64,000 bases of DNA from Fratercula arctica. Lineage: Eukaryota; Chordata; Aves; Charadriiformes; Alcidae. Under the pieces are notes generated by a model that saw only the letters and a list, made by a program, of their open reading frames with translations, was not told the origin of the DNA and made no database searches. Below are positions 1 through 12,912 of this stretch, one piece after another (within the stretch, counting starts at the first letter, position 1; each line of letters opens with the position of its first letter). The position numbers and the translations under genes were made by a program. The stretch is taken from NCBI GenBank assembly GCA_947846985.1, contig CANTUZ010000001.1, positions 2,294,001 to 2,358,000 of the forward strand. Direction: 5' to 3'.

Positions 1-756
1 TAAGAATAAATAAATACAAGTTGTTTTTCCCTCGTTATGGCTTGTCCGCACTGCTGGAGGTGGGGTGGGGGTGGGGGATTCTCTACTGCCTTGTAGTAGG
101 GTTGTGCTAGGAGCAGCCTGAATCTTGGCACCTCCTTGAGACCACCATTCCCAGTTTGGAAGAAACTGGGAGGAACTGGGATTTCTGCACCTTTTCTTTC
201 TCTGGATGCTTCTTCCCAGGGCAGATCCCACTAGAGGGAGCTTGGACATAGTGGAAGCCACCAGTCCATGGAGCCCTGCCCCAGGGAGCCTACAGTGCAC
301 GGGGAGCACCCAGCCTTAACAATTTTAAGGCACCCTTGGCTTTATTTCTACCATAATCCCAGAAAAATAAGGCTTGGAAAAAAATGTGGACCTGCTTCCA
401 TCCATCCCAACATGATGAGCAAACACTTCCGCAGCAAACAGTATCATCCCGATACATAAAACTTGCTCGTGCAGCCGGAAAAGCCTCTGACTGGCATCAT
501 CATCCAAAATAGGATGATGCTATTTCATCCAGTTCCATATTTCCTCAATCGCTCGGTTCCTGGCAGGAAAATCACTTGGAAAATATCACATTATGTCCTC
601 TTGGGAGGTTTTTAGCAGGAGGTTTGATTGGGTTTTGTAGGGCTTTCAAGGCCAACCCATCCAGCCTTCACCTTGGGATAAATGATGCTCAGCCACACAG
701 CTCTGTGCCACATGGCTGGAGGGACGGCAGCCACCAGACAGGGGAAGACCTTGTTT

Positions 757-1947
757 TGCTGGGTACCAGCCCCTGCCATCCCTGGGTACCAGCCCTAGCA
801 TCCTTGGGTACCAATCACCTCCATCCCGGGGCATCACTGACTCCCATCCCTGAGTGCCAGTCACCGCATCCCTGCGCATGTCACTCTATCCCTGGGTATC
901 AGTCACCCCATCTCTGGTACCAGTCACCTCATCCCTGGGTACCAGTCAGCACCATCCCCGAGTACCAGTCACCTCTTTTCTGGGGCATGTCACCCCACCT
1001 CTGTGTACCAATCACCTCCATCACTGATACCACCCATCTCCATCCCTGGGTACCAGTCAGCCCATCCTGAATACCAGTCATCTCCACTGCTGATACCAGC
1101 CACCACCATCCCTGGGCACCAGTCAACCCATCGCTAGGCACCAGTCATCGCTACCGCTGGTACCAGCCACCACAATACCTGGGCGCCAGCCACCTCCATC
1201 CCTAGGCACCAGCCACCTCCATCCCTAGGCACCAGTCACCTCCATCCCTGGGCACCAGATGCCTCCATCCCTAGGCAACAGTCACCACCATCCCCGAATA
1301 CCAGTCATCTCCACCCCTGGTAGCAGCCATCTCCATCCCTGGGTACCAGTCAACCCATCCCTGAACACCAGTCATCGCTACCGCTGATACCAGCCACCAC
1401 CATCCCTAGGCAACAGATGCCTCCATCCCTAGGCAACAGTCACCGCCATCCCCGAATACCAGTCATCACCACTGCTGATACCAGCCACCACCATCCCTGG
1501 GTACCAGTCAGCCCATCCCTGAATACCAGTCATCGCCACTGCTGATACCAGCCACCACCATCCCTGGGTACCAGTCATCACCACTGCTGATACCAGCCAC
1601 CACCATCCCTGAGCACCAGTCACCACCATCCTTAGGCACCAGTCATTGCCATCCCTGGGTACCAGTCATCTCCATCCCTCGTATCAGACACTGCCATCCA
1701 TGGGTACCACTCACCCATCCCTGAGTACCAGCCACCTTCATCCTTGGGTACCACTCACCTCCTTCCTGGAGCATGTCACCCCATTGCTGGGTACCAGTCA
1801 CTGCCATCCCTGGGTACCATTCACAAGTACCAGCCACCTCCTTCCCAGGGCATGTCCCCCCACCACCACCATCCCTGGTACCAGTTTCCTCATCCCTGAA
1901 TACCAGTCATCCCATTCCTGGGTAGCAGCCCCCCCCCCCATCCCTGG
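757..1947. repeat. 23-bp minisatellite, about 1.2 kb
   Basis: Diverged copies of a 23-bp unit (core ACCAGTCACCTCCATCCCT, then GGGT or AGGC). The 23-bp spacing is exact at 1205, 1228 and 1251. Around 1440-1620 copies alternate as a 46-bp dimer with a CACTGCTGATACCAG half. About 50 copies in all. Confidence 0.9.
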
Positions 1948-2365
1948 GGAAGACCAAGGCCCCGTGTCCTGGGGAAACCACCCTCCACCTCCCAGGGGAA
2001 CACCAGGACCTGTGCCGCAGAAGAGGGGCCGTGCCTGAGCCAGGCTGACGCCGTACAGCATCACGTCCGGGGCTGCATCCCCTCCCCGCCCAGCCGCTCG
2101 CTCTTCTCCCACGGGTAAGAAAAGTCCGAGATGCTTTCCGAAGCGCAACTTCTTGAAAGGAAATAAAAGCATAAATCAGCAGCTCTGATTCAGCTCTGCA
2201 TCGGTTACTAATAATACTCCTGTGTTTATTCGCAGCCCTGGGGCTGGAGATGTTTGCTTTTCCCTCGGTCGTGGTTTTTCCCAGGCTCCCAGCTCGCAGA
2301 GGAGCTTTGATTTGTTCAGGGATGCTCCCATGAAGAAACCCAGCGGCACAACCGCCTCCGGGACA

Positions 2366-2397
2366 GGGAGGAAGAGGAGGAGGAGGAGGAGGAGGGT
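2366..2397. repeat. (GGA)n microsatellite
   Basis: Short run of GGA/AGG triplets in an otherwise unremarkable intron spacer. It accounts for a poly-arginine reading frame that is not a gene. Confidence 0.8.
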
Positions 2398-3565
2398 GGC
2401 TTCAGCCCCAAAAGGATGCACTGAGAATTCGGCTGTTTTCCCTTCTTTGACTTCTCGGCTGCGGTGATTCATCCCGAGAGGACAGGGCCTGGCTGTAATT
2501 CTGCTTTTTAATTGTGAGAAAAAGCCAGGAATAAAAAAAAATCAAGGAGCTGGAGTTAACTTTTTCAGGGCAGGGTGGAAGGATGCTGGGCATCCCAGCG
2601 CCGTCCCGGTGAGCGGCAGCGCCGGGAGCGGTGCCAGTGGGACGGGGAGTGGGGAGACGGGGGGAGGCTCATTTCCCGAAGCAACAAAAATTCATCCTCT
2701 AAACATGTCACGGGGATTTTCCCATCGGATTTTCACTTGAAATCAGGGTTTGCATCACTGGCACTGGGGTGTGAGGGGTTCTCCCCGCCCACCTCCCCCC
2801 CCAAAATATGAGGCACAGGGTCATGCTGGCACATCTCAGGGCATCCTCCCCCACTGCTGAGAGCATCCCATGGGTGCCCCCCTCCCCATGCCCCTCTCCC
2901 ACCCGATCCGTGATGCTCACCCCAATTTACTCCCCCTCCCGCTGCCATCCATCCCCCGGCGCATTTGCAGAGCCCTTGCAAAACTCATGTTGCCGCGGTC
3001 CAGGGCACGGCGGGGGGCTTGCCGGCCCCCTGTTTGCAGCCAGCCTTTGCTGAGCCCTAAAGCAGCTTTCACCAAATATGGAAGGTTTTTTTTGCCTCCA
3101 GTTTTCGGCACGCAGGCCGCGGCCCAAGAGCGCAGCTTTCCAGATGCTGAGGTCAGCCCTGCTCTTCTTCCCTCCACCCCCCCACCACCCCCCCCCCCGA
3201 CTCCTTCTCCGCTGCCTCCCAGCGCGCTTGGCCCTGCACCCACTGGGAGAGGGGTAATGCCACCCCCCCCCCCAACTCACTGGCATCCCTAGATCCCCCA
3301 CCAGCATCCTTTGCCGCTGGCACAAGCCACACCCCACATCCCACAGCACCCCAAAGAAATAGTTACTGGGATTTTGGGGGGAGAGAGAAGCCAGGGAGGA
3401 GAAAGGTGCCCGATGCTGGCACCCCTTGGCATTGCCACTGGGTGCCAGCCTGGCATATGCGGGTAGGAGGCGCCCTGGGTGCCTGGTGGCATGGGGCATG
3501 CATCCAGGTGAGGGGGGTGAAAGCAAACTTGGGGTACTCAAGAGGGTGCTGGCCTGGCACCCAGG

Positions 3566-4438
3566 GAGTGATGGGCACCAGAAACCGATGGGCACCAGGA
3601 GCCAATGGGCACCAGGAGCTGATGGGCACCCAGGAGCTGATGGGGACCTGGAGCAATGGAGGCCAGAAGCCAACGGGCATCTGAGAGCCAAAGGGCACCC
3701 AGAAGCTGATGGGCACCCTGGACCCAATGGGCACCCAGGAGCTGATGGGCACCTGGAGTTGATTGACACCCAGGAGCTGATAGACACCAGGAGCCAATGG
3801 ACATCCAAGAGCCAAAGGGCACTCAGGAACTGATATGGGCACCAGCAGCCAATGGGCATCAGGAGCTGATGGGCACCCAGGAGCTGATGGACACCAGGAA
3901 CCAATGGGCACCTGAGAGCCAAAGGGTACCTGGGAGCCATTGGGCACCAGGAGCTGTTGGCCATCAGGAGCTGATGGGCACCCAGGAACCAGTGGGCAGC
4001 AGGAGGTATCCAGGAGCCAAAGGGCAACCAAGAGGTGATGGATGCTCAGAAGCTGATGGGTGCCCAAGAGCTACCCTGGACACCCACGAATCCACACACA
4101 ACCTGGAGCTGACAGACACCCAGGAGCTGATGGGCACCCAGGAACCAACAGGTACCCGGGAGTCCATGGGCACCTAGAGTGCATGGAAATGCAGGAGCTG
4201 ATGGATGTTCAGGATCCAACAGGTACTAGGAGTCCACAGACACCCATGAATCCATAAGCAACCACAAGATGACAGACACCCATGAGCTTATGGGCACCAG
4301 GAGCTCATGGATGTTCAGGATCCAACAGGTGTCAGGAGTCCACGGGCACCCAGAAATCCACAAGCAACCAGGAGCTGATGGGCACCCAGGATTCCATGGG
4401 CACCCAGGAGCTGATGGACATACAGGAGCCAGGAGCCC
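3566..4438. repeat. About 18-bp minisatellite (GAGCTGATGGGCACCCAG)
   Basis: Roughly 45 diverged copies of an 18-21 bp unit, with the core GAGCTGATGGGCACC repeated through the block. Length variants (17, 18, 21 bp) are mixed. Both strands are largely stop-free, which creates long spurious reading frames. Confidence 0.9.
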
Positions 4439-5224
4439 CAAACAGCCTGTGCCATGCCCCTGCCCCAGCCCTTCTTATGCCCCCTAGCGCCCGGATCCAT
4501 GCCCTTGGCAGCAGCCTGGGTGCAACCACCAGAAGAAGACCCCCTTTGTGCTAGCCTCCATCCCCAGCATCACCTGTGCCCCATAGACACCCAGCCTCAC
4601 AGCAGCCCGCACTCAGTGGGTCCCCTTGCCCAGCACGGCAGCAGGGAGCCGGTGGGGGGGAACATCATGGACCTTGCCAGGAACGCCCACATCTCACGTC
4701 ACATCACAGCAAGGCGAGAGGTGACGCCTTCCCTGTCATGTCATTGTCACAGTGGCACCCCAGCTGGGGGGGGGGGAAGGGGGGTAGTGCGAAAAAAGGG
4801 CATTTCGGCATCTACTGACCTGCGCCGGGTTCGGACGATCAAGGCATGAGTCCCCTCTCCGCTTACTGAGGCTCTGAGCCATCTACATCCCATCTCACCA
4901 GGGTTTTGGGCAACCAAAAAAATAAAAAAAGGACCAAAACCGATCCCCTACTGCTAGCGACGGCGTTTCTGCCGAGGGGTCAGAATGAAACCCTTCCAAA
5001 AAAAAAAGCAAGAAGAAGGATGCCAAATCAGGGCAGGCCGACGAGTCTGCTGCTACTCCAGCTAAAAAAAGCAGGAAACCATATCCCGGGCTTGGAGATG
5101 CCAATCTTCCCATGCAAACAACTCCCTTCTTGTTTTTTTTGGAGAGTACCGGAGGGCTTGGGAACGGGCAGTCACAAATAGCAACTCCACGGCACCGCCA
5201 AGGAAACCTTCTCCAGCCCCAGGA

Positions 5225-5880
5225 ATCATGTGGGGACACTGATGTCTCCATGTCAGGATGGTGGCTCCCCTGGACGGGACCTGGTGGTGGCCATTCCCCC
5301 ATCATGATGGTCACTCCTCTGAAGGGGAGCTGGTGGTGGCCATCCCCACGTTGGGATAGTGACTCCTCCAGGGGGGACCTGGTGGTGGCGATCCCCATGT
5401 CAGAATGGTGGTTCCTTCGGAGGGGAGCTGGTGGTAGCCACTCCTGCTTCGGGATGGTGGCTTCTCCAGAGGGGACCTGGTGGTGGCAGTTATCATGTTG
5501 GGATTATGCGGCCCTGGGAAGGGACCTGGTGGTGGTGGTCCCCATGTTAGGATGGTGGTTTCTCTGGAGGGGACCCAGTGATATCCATCCCCTCCTTGTG
5601 ATCGTCACTCCTTTGGATTGAAGCTGATGGTGGCCATCCCCATGTCAGGATGGTAACTTCTCTGGAGGGGACCTGGTGGTGGCTGTCCCCATGTCATGAT
5701 AGTTTCTTCTCCAGAGGGAACCTGGTGGTAGCCATCCCCCCATTGTGATGGTCACTCCTTTGGAGAGAAGCTGGTGGTGGCCATCCCCATGTTGGGATGG
5801 TGGCTTCTCTGGAGGGGACCTGGTGGTGGCCATCCTCAAGTCAGGATGGTGACTCCTCCAGAGGAAACCTGGTGGTGGAC
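5225..5880. repeat. 49-bp minisatellite, about 13 copies
   Basis: Units share GATGGTGGCT, then a CTCC/TCTGG step, GGGACCTGGTGGTGG, and CCATCCCCATG. The start-to-start distance at 5796 and 5845 is 49 bp. Copies differ by scattered substitutions. Confidence 0.9.
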
Positions 5881-6724
5881 ACTACCACAGATGCCCTTTT
5901 CCCAGCATATCCATGCAGAGATGTCTTAATGGGGTTCATTGGTGTCTTGGATGTCACCGGTAGGGTGGCAGGTGGTGGCGGCCACGCCCTGATTCCCAAA
6001 AAGCAGCATCCCCAGGGGCTCTGGGACATCACAGGACATGGGGGTCACACAAGCCCAACATGTTCCTGCCATCAACCCTTCTTCACCTCAAATTAAAGGG
6101 ATTCAACTTAAATTAATCTATATAAGGCACAGGGGACATGCAGCTTGGACAACCCCCACCTGCAATCAGGAATGGCGGTCATGGAGCAACTGGTACCAGT
6201 GCGGACAGGAACTGGGCAGACTGGGACCAGTCCCCCGGAAGCTGAGCAGCTCCAACGGGAGTTTGCACAAAGAGCAAGTTACTGGAATATTTTTACCCAG
6301 ATGCTGATTTTCGTTCTCCCTCCCATTGGCCGGGCCACAGTTCCCAAAGACCCAAAAGCAAACATGCTATTTTTAGAGAAGAGTTCATTTACTGGAGCCA
6401 TTCCCTTCGAAATTCCTCACCCATCCTCTCCATGGAAACCAAGGGAGCCCGGAGAAACAGCCCCACCGGGACCAACCATCAGAGCTTTAAAAAGAGCCAC
6501 GTTGAGGGAGAGGGGGTGGAAGTGGTTGATTTTTCTTCCCTGGACACATCCTGGCCTGGAAACATGATGGTGAAAATCGCAATGTATTTGGTTTAGTGGG
6601 TTCTGTCTGTGCAAGATGGGCTTGATGCCTTCAGGAGGAGATGTTCTGGAAGATGGACCATGCCCGCTCTGAAAATCATGCCTGTATGGCTGGTGGGGCC
6701 TGTTGTTTTGGACGGGTGGTGGGG

Positions 6725-7024
6725 ATAGGTGGTGGAGTTAGGTGGAGGGGGATGGCTGGATGGGCCGATGGAGAAGGCTGGAGATGGGAGGAGATGGATG
6801 GAGATGGATGGGTAGAGAAGGATGGAGATGGGTGGATGGAGATGGATGGATTGGGGGGATGAAGACAGGTATATAGAGATGTATATATGGATGGAGATGC
6901 ATAAATGAATGGAGCTAGATGGATGGAGATGGATGGATGGAGATGGGTGGCTAGAGGTGTATGGACAGATGGATGGATGGATGGATGGATGCATGCATGC
7001 ACGCATGCATGCATGCATGCATGG
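6725..7024. repeat. (ATGG)n / (ATGC)n tetranucleotide repeat
   Basis: An impure GATGGATGGA block at about 6725-6990 passes into a purer alternating GCATGCATGC run at about 6988-7022. The second part is self-complementary. Confidence 0.9.
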
Positions 7025-7689
7025 AAGGCAGGGAGTCTCTTTCCAGTGCAAAAGCCCTGGGAGAAGGGGAAGAAACTCTGTACAGACCAACCCCCAGTGC
7101 TGCCCTACTGCATCTTCATGTGATGGCACCACCTTCTCCACCCTGAATTTAGAAGAAGTCCCTGCTGCAGCTCCAAAGCTGCGGGAACTGCCCCATCAGG
7201 ACCTGCCTACGCCAGACGGGTGATGGAGCTCAGCAAAGAAGTCACAGCAAGCGGAGACTTCAGCAGATCACCTCTCTGCTCCCTCCCATCACATAGGGCT
7301 CAGCATCCACGGGAAACCTCCCTCTTCGGAAATATCCCTGGGAAAGGCTCTAAATCCCATACCCTTGAGAGGATGGACTAACACCACAGCTACAAGACCT
7401 GGGAAGCTTTGAGCCTCCATCCCAGCTGAGTTTGGCAGGAGGGTACCAACAATGCATGGGCACATCTCGGAGATGCTGACCTGCTGCTTCCCCTGCAAGA
7501 GCAGATCGGAGATTGAGGCCACCTCCTCCCAGCAGAAGCTTCGGAGGCGGGCGATTTTGCATGGAAAAAGCCCAGGCATGAAGCCCTGCGCACGCGTGCA
7601 GGGAGGGTGCAGGCAGGGTGCAGGCAAGCTGCCCAGAAATGCAGAGCAGTCCGTGCAATGCACCCAGGGTGGTGGTGCATCATCCCTGT

Positions 7690-8910
7690 GCATCACTGGG
7701 TGTGTGCACCAGGAGCACACAGAGCACCCCGGATCTCTCCCTGCACCCCTGCACGTGCATTCCAGCACCTGGGATCTCCCCGTGCAGGGATGCAGGGGTG
7801 CACAGTGGCACTACTGATCTCCCTGTGCATCCCGGCGTGTCTGCAGACCAGCACCATTGATCTCCCTGTGCACCCCTGCACGTGCAAACTGGCACAACCG
7901 ATCTCTTTATGCATCCTTGCACCATTAAGCCCCAGCACCAGGGACCTCCCCGTGCACCCCTGCAACAAGGACCTCCCCATGCACCCCTGCACGTACACCC
8001 CGGCAACGGGGATCCCCCTGAGCACCCCTGTGTGTGCAAACCAGCACCATGAACCTCCTCATGCCCCCTTGCACATGCACACCACCACCAGAATCTCCCT
8101 GTGCGACTCCGCGTGTGCACACCGGCACCAGAGATCTCCCTCTGGACCCATGGACATGCATCCCAGCACCAGCACCCTGCCACCTGGGACCTCCCCGTGC
8201 ATCACTGCATGGGCATCCCTGCAGCAGGGACCTCTCCGCGCACCAGGAACCTCTCCATACACCCTCTGCACATGCATCCCTGTACCAGGGATCTCTGTGT
8301 ACAGGGATGCACATGGACAGCAGCAGCTGGGACCTCTCCATACACCCCTGCACGTCCACCCCTGCACCAGGGCCATCCCTGCACAGGGATGCACATGCAC
8401 ACCAGTACCAGGGATTTCCTTGTACAGGGATACACACGGACAGCAACACCAGGGATCTCCCTGTGCACCCCTGCACGTCCACTTCTGCACGAGGGACCTC
8501 CTTGTGCACCCCTGTATGTGCACCCCTGCACCAGAGTCCTCCCCATGTACCCCTGCCCAAGCAACCCTGCAACCAGGGACCTTTCCGTGCGCCATTGCAC
8601 ATCCATCCCTGCACCAGGGATGTCCCTGTGCACCCCTGCATGTGTGCCCCAGCAGCAGGGACATCCCGATGCATGGATGCACATGCACACCAGTACCAGG
8701 GATCTCCCCGTACAGGGATGCACACGGACACCTCAGCACCAGGGATCTCCGCATGAACACCTGCATGCGCACCCCTGCATCAGTGTCCTGACAGAGCATC
8801 CCTGTATGGGCACCTCTGCATCAGTGTCTTCCCAGGGCATCCCTGTATGGGCACCCCAGCACCGGGCGACCTCTCCATACACCCCTCCATGTGCACCCCT
8901 GGACCAAGGA
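7690..8910. repeat. About 41-bp minisatellite, 1.2 kb
   Basis: Diverged units of roughly 39-42 bp built on CTCCCTGTGCACCCCTGCAC, GTGCACACC and AGCACCAGGGA. About 29 copies. Several frames on both strands are open across it; none looks like a protein. Confidence 0.88.
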
Positions 8911-9350
8911 CCTCCCCATGCACTGGCGCAGGGCCACGGGTCCCCCCGTGGGCTGGATGCGCAGCTCAACGCCGCATCCATCCCAGCCTCCCACCCTCGC
9001 TGCAGCCCCGGCATCCTGCCAAGAGCCTGACCTTTGGGCCAGGCGGCCACGGGCCAAGGCCAGCCCCCAGCACCGAGCTCAGCCCAGCACTAACCCTCTC
9101 GTGCCAGGGCCGGATCCTGCCCCACGGCCACCATCACAGGGCACCCCGCACCCATGGGGTGCTCCCCTGGGGCTTTTGGGCTCAAAGGATGCATATCCCG
9201 GATGGTCCATCCCCTCTGTTGGGGTTTGCTGCCTAATTAATTAGAGGCTTTTAATTAAAGTGGGGGCAGGCAACGGGAACAAGGGACAAGGAGCAACGGG
9301 GGTGGCTCTGGGTGACACTAGACATGTCCTCTGCGTCACCCAAGGGTGTT

Positions 9351-9595
9351 CAAAACCCCGGCAGCCAGGAAGGGGCAAAAATGGGCAGAGTTAAGGGGAT
9401 TTTGGAACCAAGGGAGGAAAAGGGCAAAAAATGGGCAGAGTTAAGTGGATTTTGGCAGCCGGAAAGGGGCAAAAATGGGCAGAGTTAAGGGGATTTTGGC
9501 AATGGGGAAGGAAAGGGGCAAAAATGGGCAGAGTTAAGAGGATTCCGGCAGCAGGGAAGGGAAGAGTAAAGAATGGGCAGAGTTAAGGGGATTTG
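9351..9595. repeat. 44-50 bp tandem repeat, five copies
   Basis: The core GGGCAGAGTTAAGGGGATTT recurs at about 9383, 9433, 9477, 9526 and 9575, so the period alternates between 44 and 50 bp. Purine-rich on the plus strand. Confidence 0.9.
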
Positions 9596-10984
9596 TTGAT
9601 GCTTGGGTGTTGCTTGGCCCCGTGCTGGTGGTCCCAGCGTCAGTCCATTCTACTGATAGGAAGCATCACCTGTGGGTCCCCCCAGTGCCGGTAAACTTCT
9701 CCTGGCTCCATCCCACCTCCAACCTCCCTCTGAAGGGCAGTGGGGCTCCCTGCATGCCTCAGTTTCCCCCCATCCCAGCATTTTGCTGAGCACGGCGGAG
9801 CCAGGGGCACGAAAACTGGGCAAACCATAAGCACAGGCACTGGGAGAGGAAAGCCAAGATTTACCCATCCCCATCGTCCCCCCGCAACTGCTTTAATTAT
9901 AGATTTCCAGTAACGCGGAAAAATGAGAAAACTCCCAGCCGTGGCCCAGAACCTGGTTTCTATGGAGATTTATGGAAGGGGAACAGAGGGAAAAATAGGT
10001 CCAAAGATGCCAAACTTTGACCAGGGAATATTTGGACAGTGCATGGATCCGGCACTCGAGCTGTCCCCAAAGTGAGTAAGAGCTATTGGAGGATGAGCCA
10101 CACCGGGCTGAGCTCAGAGAGATGACGTTTGGGAGGGATGGGGGGGATTTTACACAAGCGTCCCTGGGAATGTGACCCCGATGTTTCCCTCTGGGGATCC
10201 CCCTCCATCCCCTGTGGCTTTTTCGGGGTGCGTCTGCCCTCCTCGGGGAGCAGCAGGTGGGGAAGGCAGCGGCCGGGGCGCCGGGGGCTGCGTTCCCACG
10301 ACTCCTCCGCTCCCGCGAGGTGCTATATTTAAATCAATATTTTCCTGTTTAATCCGACTGCTGCTAAGTCAACAAACAGAGCATGGCAGTGAGCATACCT
10401 AATTTTCCATCCCGTGCTGGATTCGGCCACAGGGAAAAGAAAGGGCCACAAAAGGATGCCAGCCTGGCATCCCCCTTATACCTTCCCTGGGAAGCAAATG
10501 GACCCCAAATCCCCCCCAAAACCACCCCTGCTCAGTGCCGGGCTGCTGCACACACATGTGCATGGGTGCGCACGCATGTGCTTGCCCATCCCAGCAGCTC
10601 ATGGGATGTTGGAGGCAGAAAAACTTCTCTGTCTTGAGTTTTTTGTTTTTTTTTTTTTCTTGTTTTCTTGAAAGCATCCTTTCTTCCCGTGGCCCCTGCG
10701 CCGTGTGCCAGAGCGGGACATGCTGCTAACGGCTCCTGGGGAATTAAAAACCTTGTGCCCGGCATCAGACACAGGGTGAAGGAGCTCTTCTGCACCCAGG
10801 ACGGCTTGGCTGGCTCCAGCCCCATGGAGGATTGCTGGAAAGCACCCAGGACAAACAGTCCTGCCGCCGAGGGAGAACAGCACGTTACCGCTCCCAGCCG
10901 GGACACGCCGGGTGGCCAAACCCAGCATACAGCCGGCACAGCAGTGCTCACCTCCACCAAAGCCACCCCCAAACCATGGGGACT

Positions 10985-11258
10985 GGGAAAATATCCTGGG
11001 GGCAGGATGCTGCATGGATGCTGGTCCCCAGGAGAATATCCTGGGGGCACGATGCTGCAGGGATGCTGGACCCCAAGAGAACATATTCAGTGAATGATGC
11101 TGCAGGGATGCTGGACCCCAGGAGAGTACCCTGGGGGAATGATGCTGAAGAGATGCTGGACCCCAAGAGAACACACTGGGTGAATGGTGGTGTATGGATG
11201 CTGGACCCCAAGAGAACATCTTGGGGGGGATGATGCTGCAGGGATGCTGGACCCCATT
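10985..11258. repeat. 45-bp minisatellite, array 1 (about six copies)
   Basis: Units run GATGCTGCAGGGATGCTGGA, CCCCAAGAGAA, then a variable CAT..TGGGGGAAT end; length 45 bp. The same unit family reappears at 12461-12912 in the same orientation. Confidence 0.92.
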
Positions 11259-12460
11259 ATTAATCCCTTCCCAGCATCATCTGCTGGAGACGGACACCAG
11301 GACAGACAGACCATCACTGTGACATGGGACTGATTCTCCACGGACCCCAAATCCCCAAGCAGCAATGACTTCTTCCCCAAGCAGACGACCGACCTTGCGA
11401 TGCCGGCCCTCTCCATTGAGTCAGGGAGAGGGAAAAAAAAAATAAATAAAAAATAAAGCTTATTTCTTCACCGTCGGTCAGGGAGCACGTAAATCTCCAC
11501 TCCCAGCCAGCCGTCCCGGTGCCAAGTTATATCCGGTCCTTGATGCTCTCGCCTATAATTAAAGCAACTCCCTTGCAGGGCTCGGTCCCCCTCCGCCCCC
11601 CCAGCCAAAGCTGGTGCCATCTGAAATAAAACATCCCAGCTCCACTATATAATAAATCAAAAAGAGAAATAAAAACCCTGGTTTCAGTTATGTTATGGCT
11701 GCAGCACAAAGAAATTCAAAGGCAGGAGAGAGATTTGAAGATACAGCTGCGGCATTGCCCTTAAAAGGGAAAATTCGCACCCTCTTTGCTGAGGCTGGCG
11801 GGTTCAAGCAAGGTGAGGAGCAGCATCCCCAGGATCTGGCCTCGTGGCGTGGCCTATGTCCCCAAGGTGATGCTTGGCCAAACTGGGCTCCCAGTTGCCA
11901 GAACCCAGTGCTGGAGTTGGTAAAAGTCCACCTGAAATGATCCCAAAGTGAGCAGGATTGGGGGGGTGTATCGGGGTGCAGGGTCAGCGGAGCATCCCTG
12001 ATACTGGGGCCATCACGGGGTGGGCACCATCCCTGGGGCACTGTAGGGAGCTGCCTGAATAAGAAATAAACTCTTTATAAATTATTAATATGAACCATAT
12101 ATTATATAAACTTAACATATCAATAATTTAGTAAGAGATATTTATGAAGAAATGCCTCGCCTTGGGGACCTGCCTATGTCCCCAAGGTGCCACCAGCTGC
12201 AGCCCTGGGAGGTTCCTCGTTACCCCTCTTAATTATAACGCTTGATGCTTCAATAGCGCTTTTCACCCTGAGATCGGAGAGGACAAGGTCCTCGCTCAAA
12301 ACTGGTACATTGGGCAAAAATACTGCAGAATTCACCCAAAATTATTTCCAAGGATGTTTTACACAGGAGCAAAGAGCTCCCCGTTCACTGCCACCAATGG
12401 TTGTTGTCTGGCAATGGGGACAACAGCCGGAGAAGGAGTTGGATGGGACGCAGAGCCCCC

Positions 12461-12912
12461 CCAGGGAGAATATCCTGGGGAAATAATGCTGCGGGGATGC
12501 TGGATCCCAGGAGAATATCTTGGAGTAACAATGCTGTGGGGATGCTGGACGCCAAGATAATATCTTCAGGGAATAATGCTGTGGGGCTGCTGGACCCCAG
12601 GAGATTATCCTGGGGGAATGATGCTGCAAGGATGCTGGATCCCATGAGAATATCTTAGCGCAAGGATATTGCAGGGATGCTGGACCCCAAGAGAATATCT
12701 TGGGTGTAACAATGCTGTGGGGATATCTGACCCCAGGAGAATATCCTGGGGGAATGATGCTGCAGGGATGCTGGATCCCAGGAGAATATCTTGGAGTAAT
12801 GATGCTGTGGGGATGCTGGACGCCAAGATAATATCTTCAGGGAATAATGCTGTAGGGCTGCTGGACCCCACGAGAGTATCTTGGGGGAATGATGATGCAG
12901 GGACGCTGGATT
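12461..12912. repeat. 45-bp minisatellite, array 2 (about ten copies) with 270-bp higher-order repeat
   Basis: Same 45-bp family as 10985-11258. A block of six units beginning near 12502 is repeated near 12773 (271 bp apart, 6 x 45 plus one base) with the same order of variant units. This shows a later multi-unit duplication. Confidence 0.9.

Noticed and set aside
2222..2467. Frame with a poly-arginine run resembling a nuclear-localisation segment
   Set aside because: The arginines come from a (GGA)n microsatellite; the frame has no other support.
2927..4067. 366- and 234-codon minus-strand frames
   Set aside because: They translate the 18-bp minisatellite plus a poly-C segment; repetitive peptides only.
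7607..8791. 394-codon open frame (plus), with long antisense frames at 7925-8731 and 8059-8799
   Set aside because: It lies in the 41-bp minisatellite. The peptide is a degenerate repeat and several frames on both strands are equally open.
9351..9595. Regular repeats considered as a CRISPR-like array
   Set aside because: There are no unique spacers; whole units are repeated, and the genome is clearly vertebrate.
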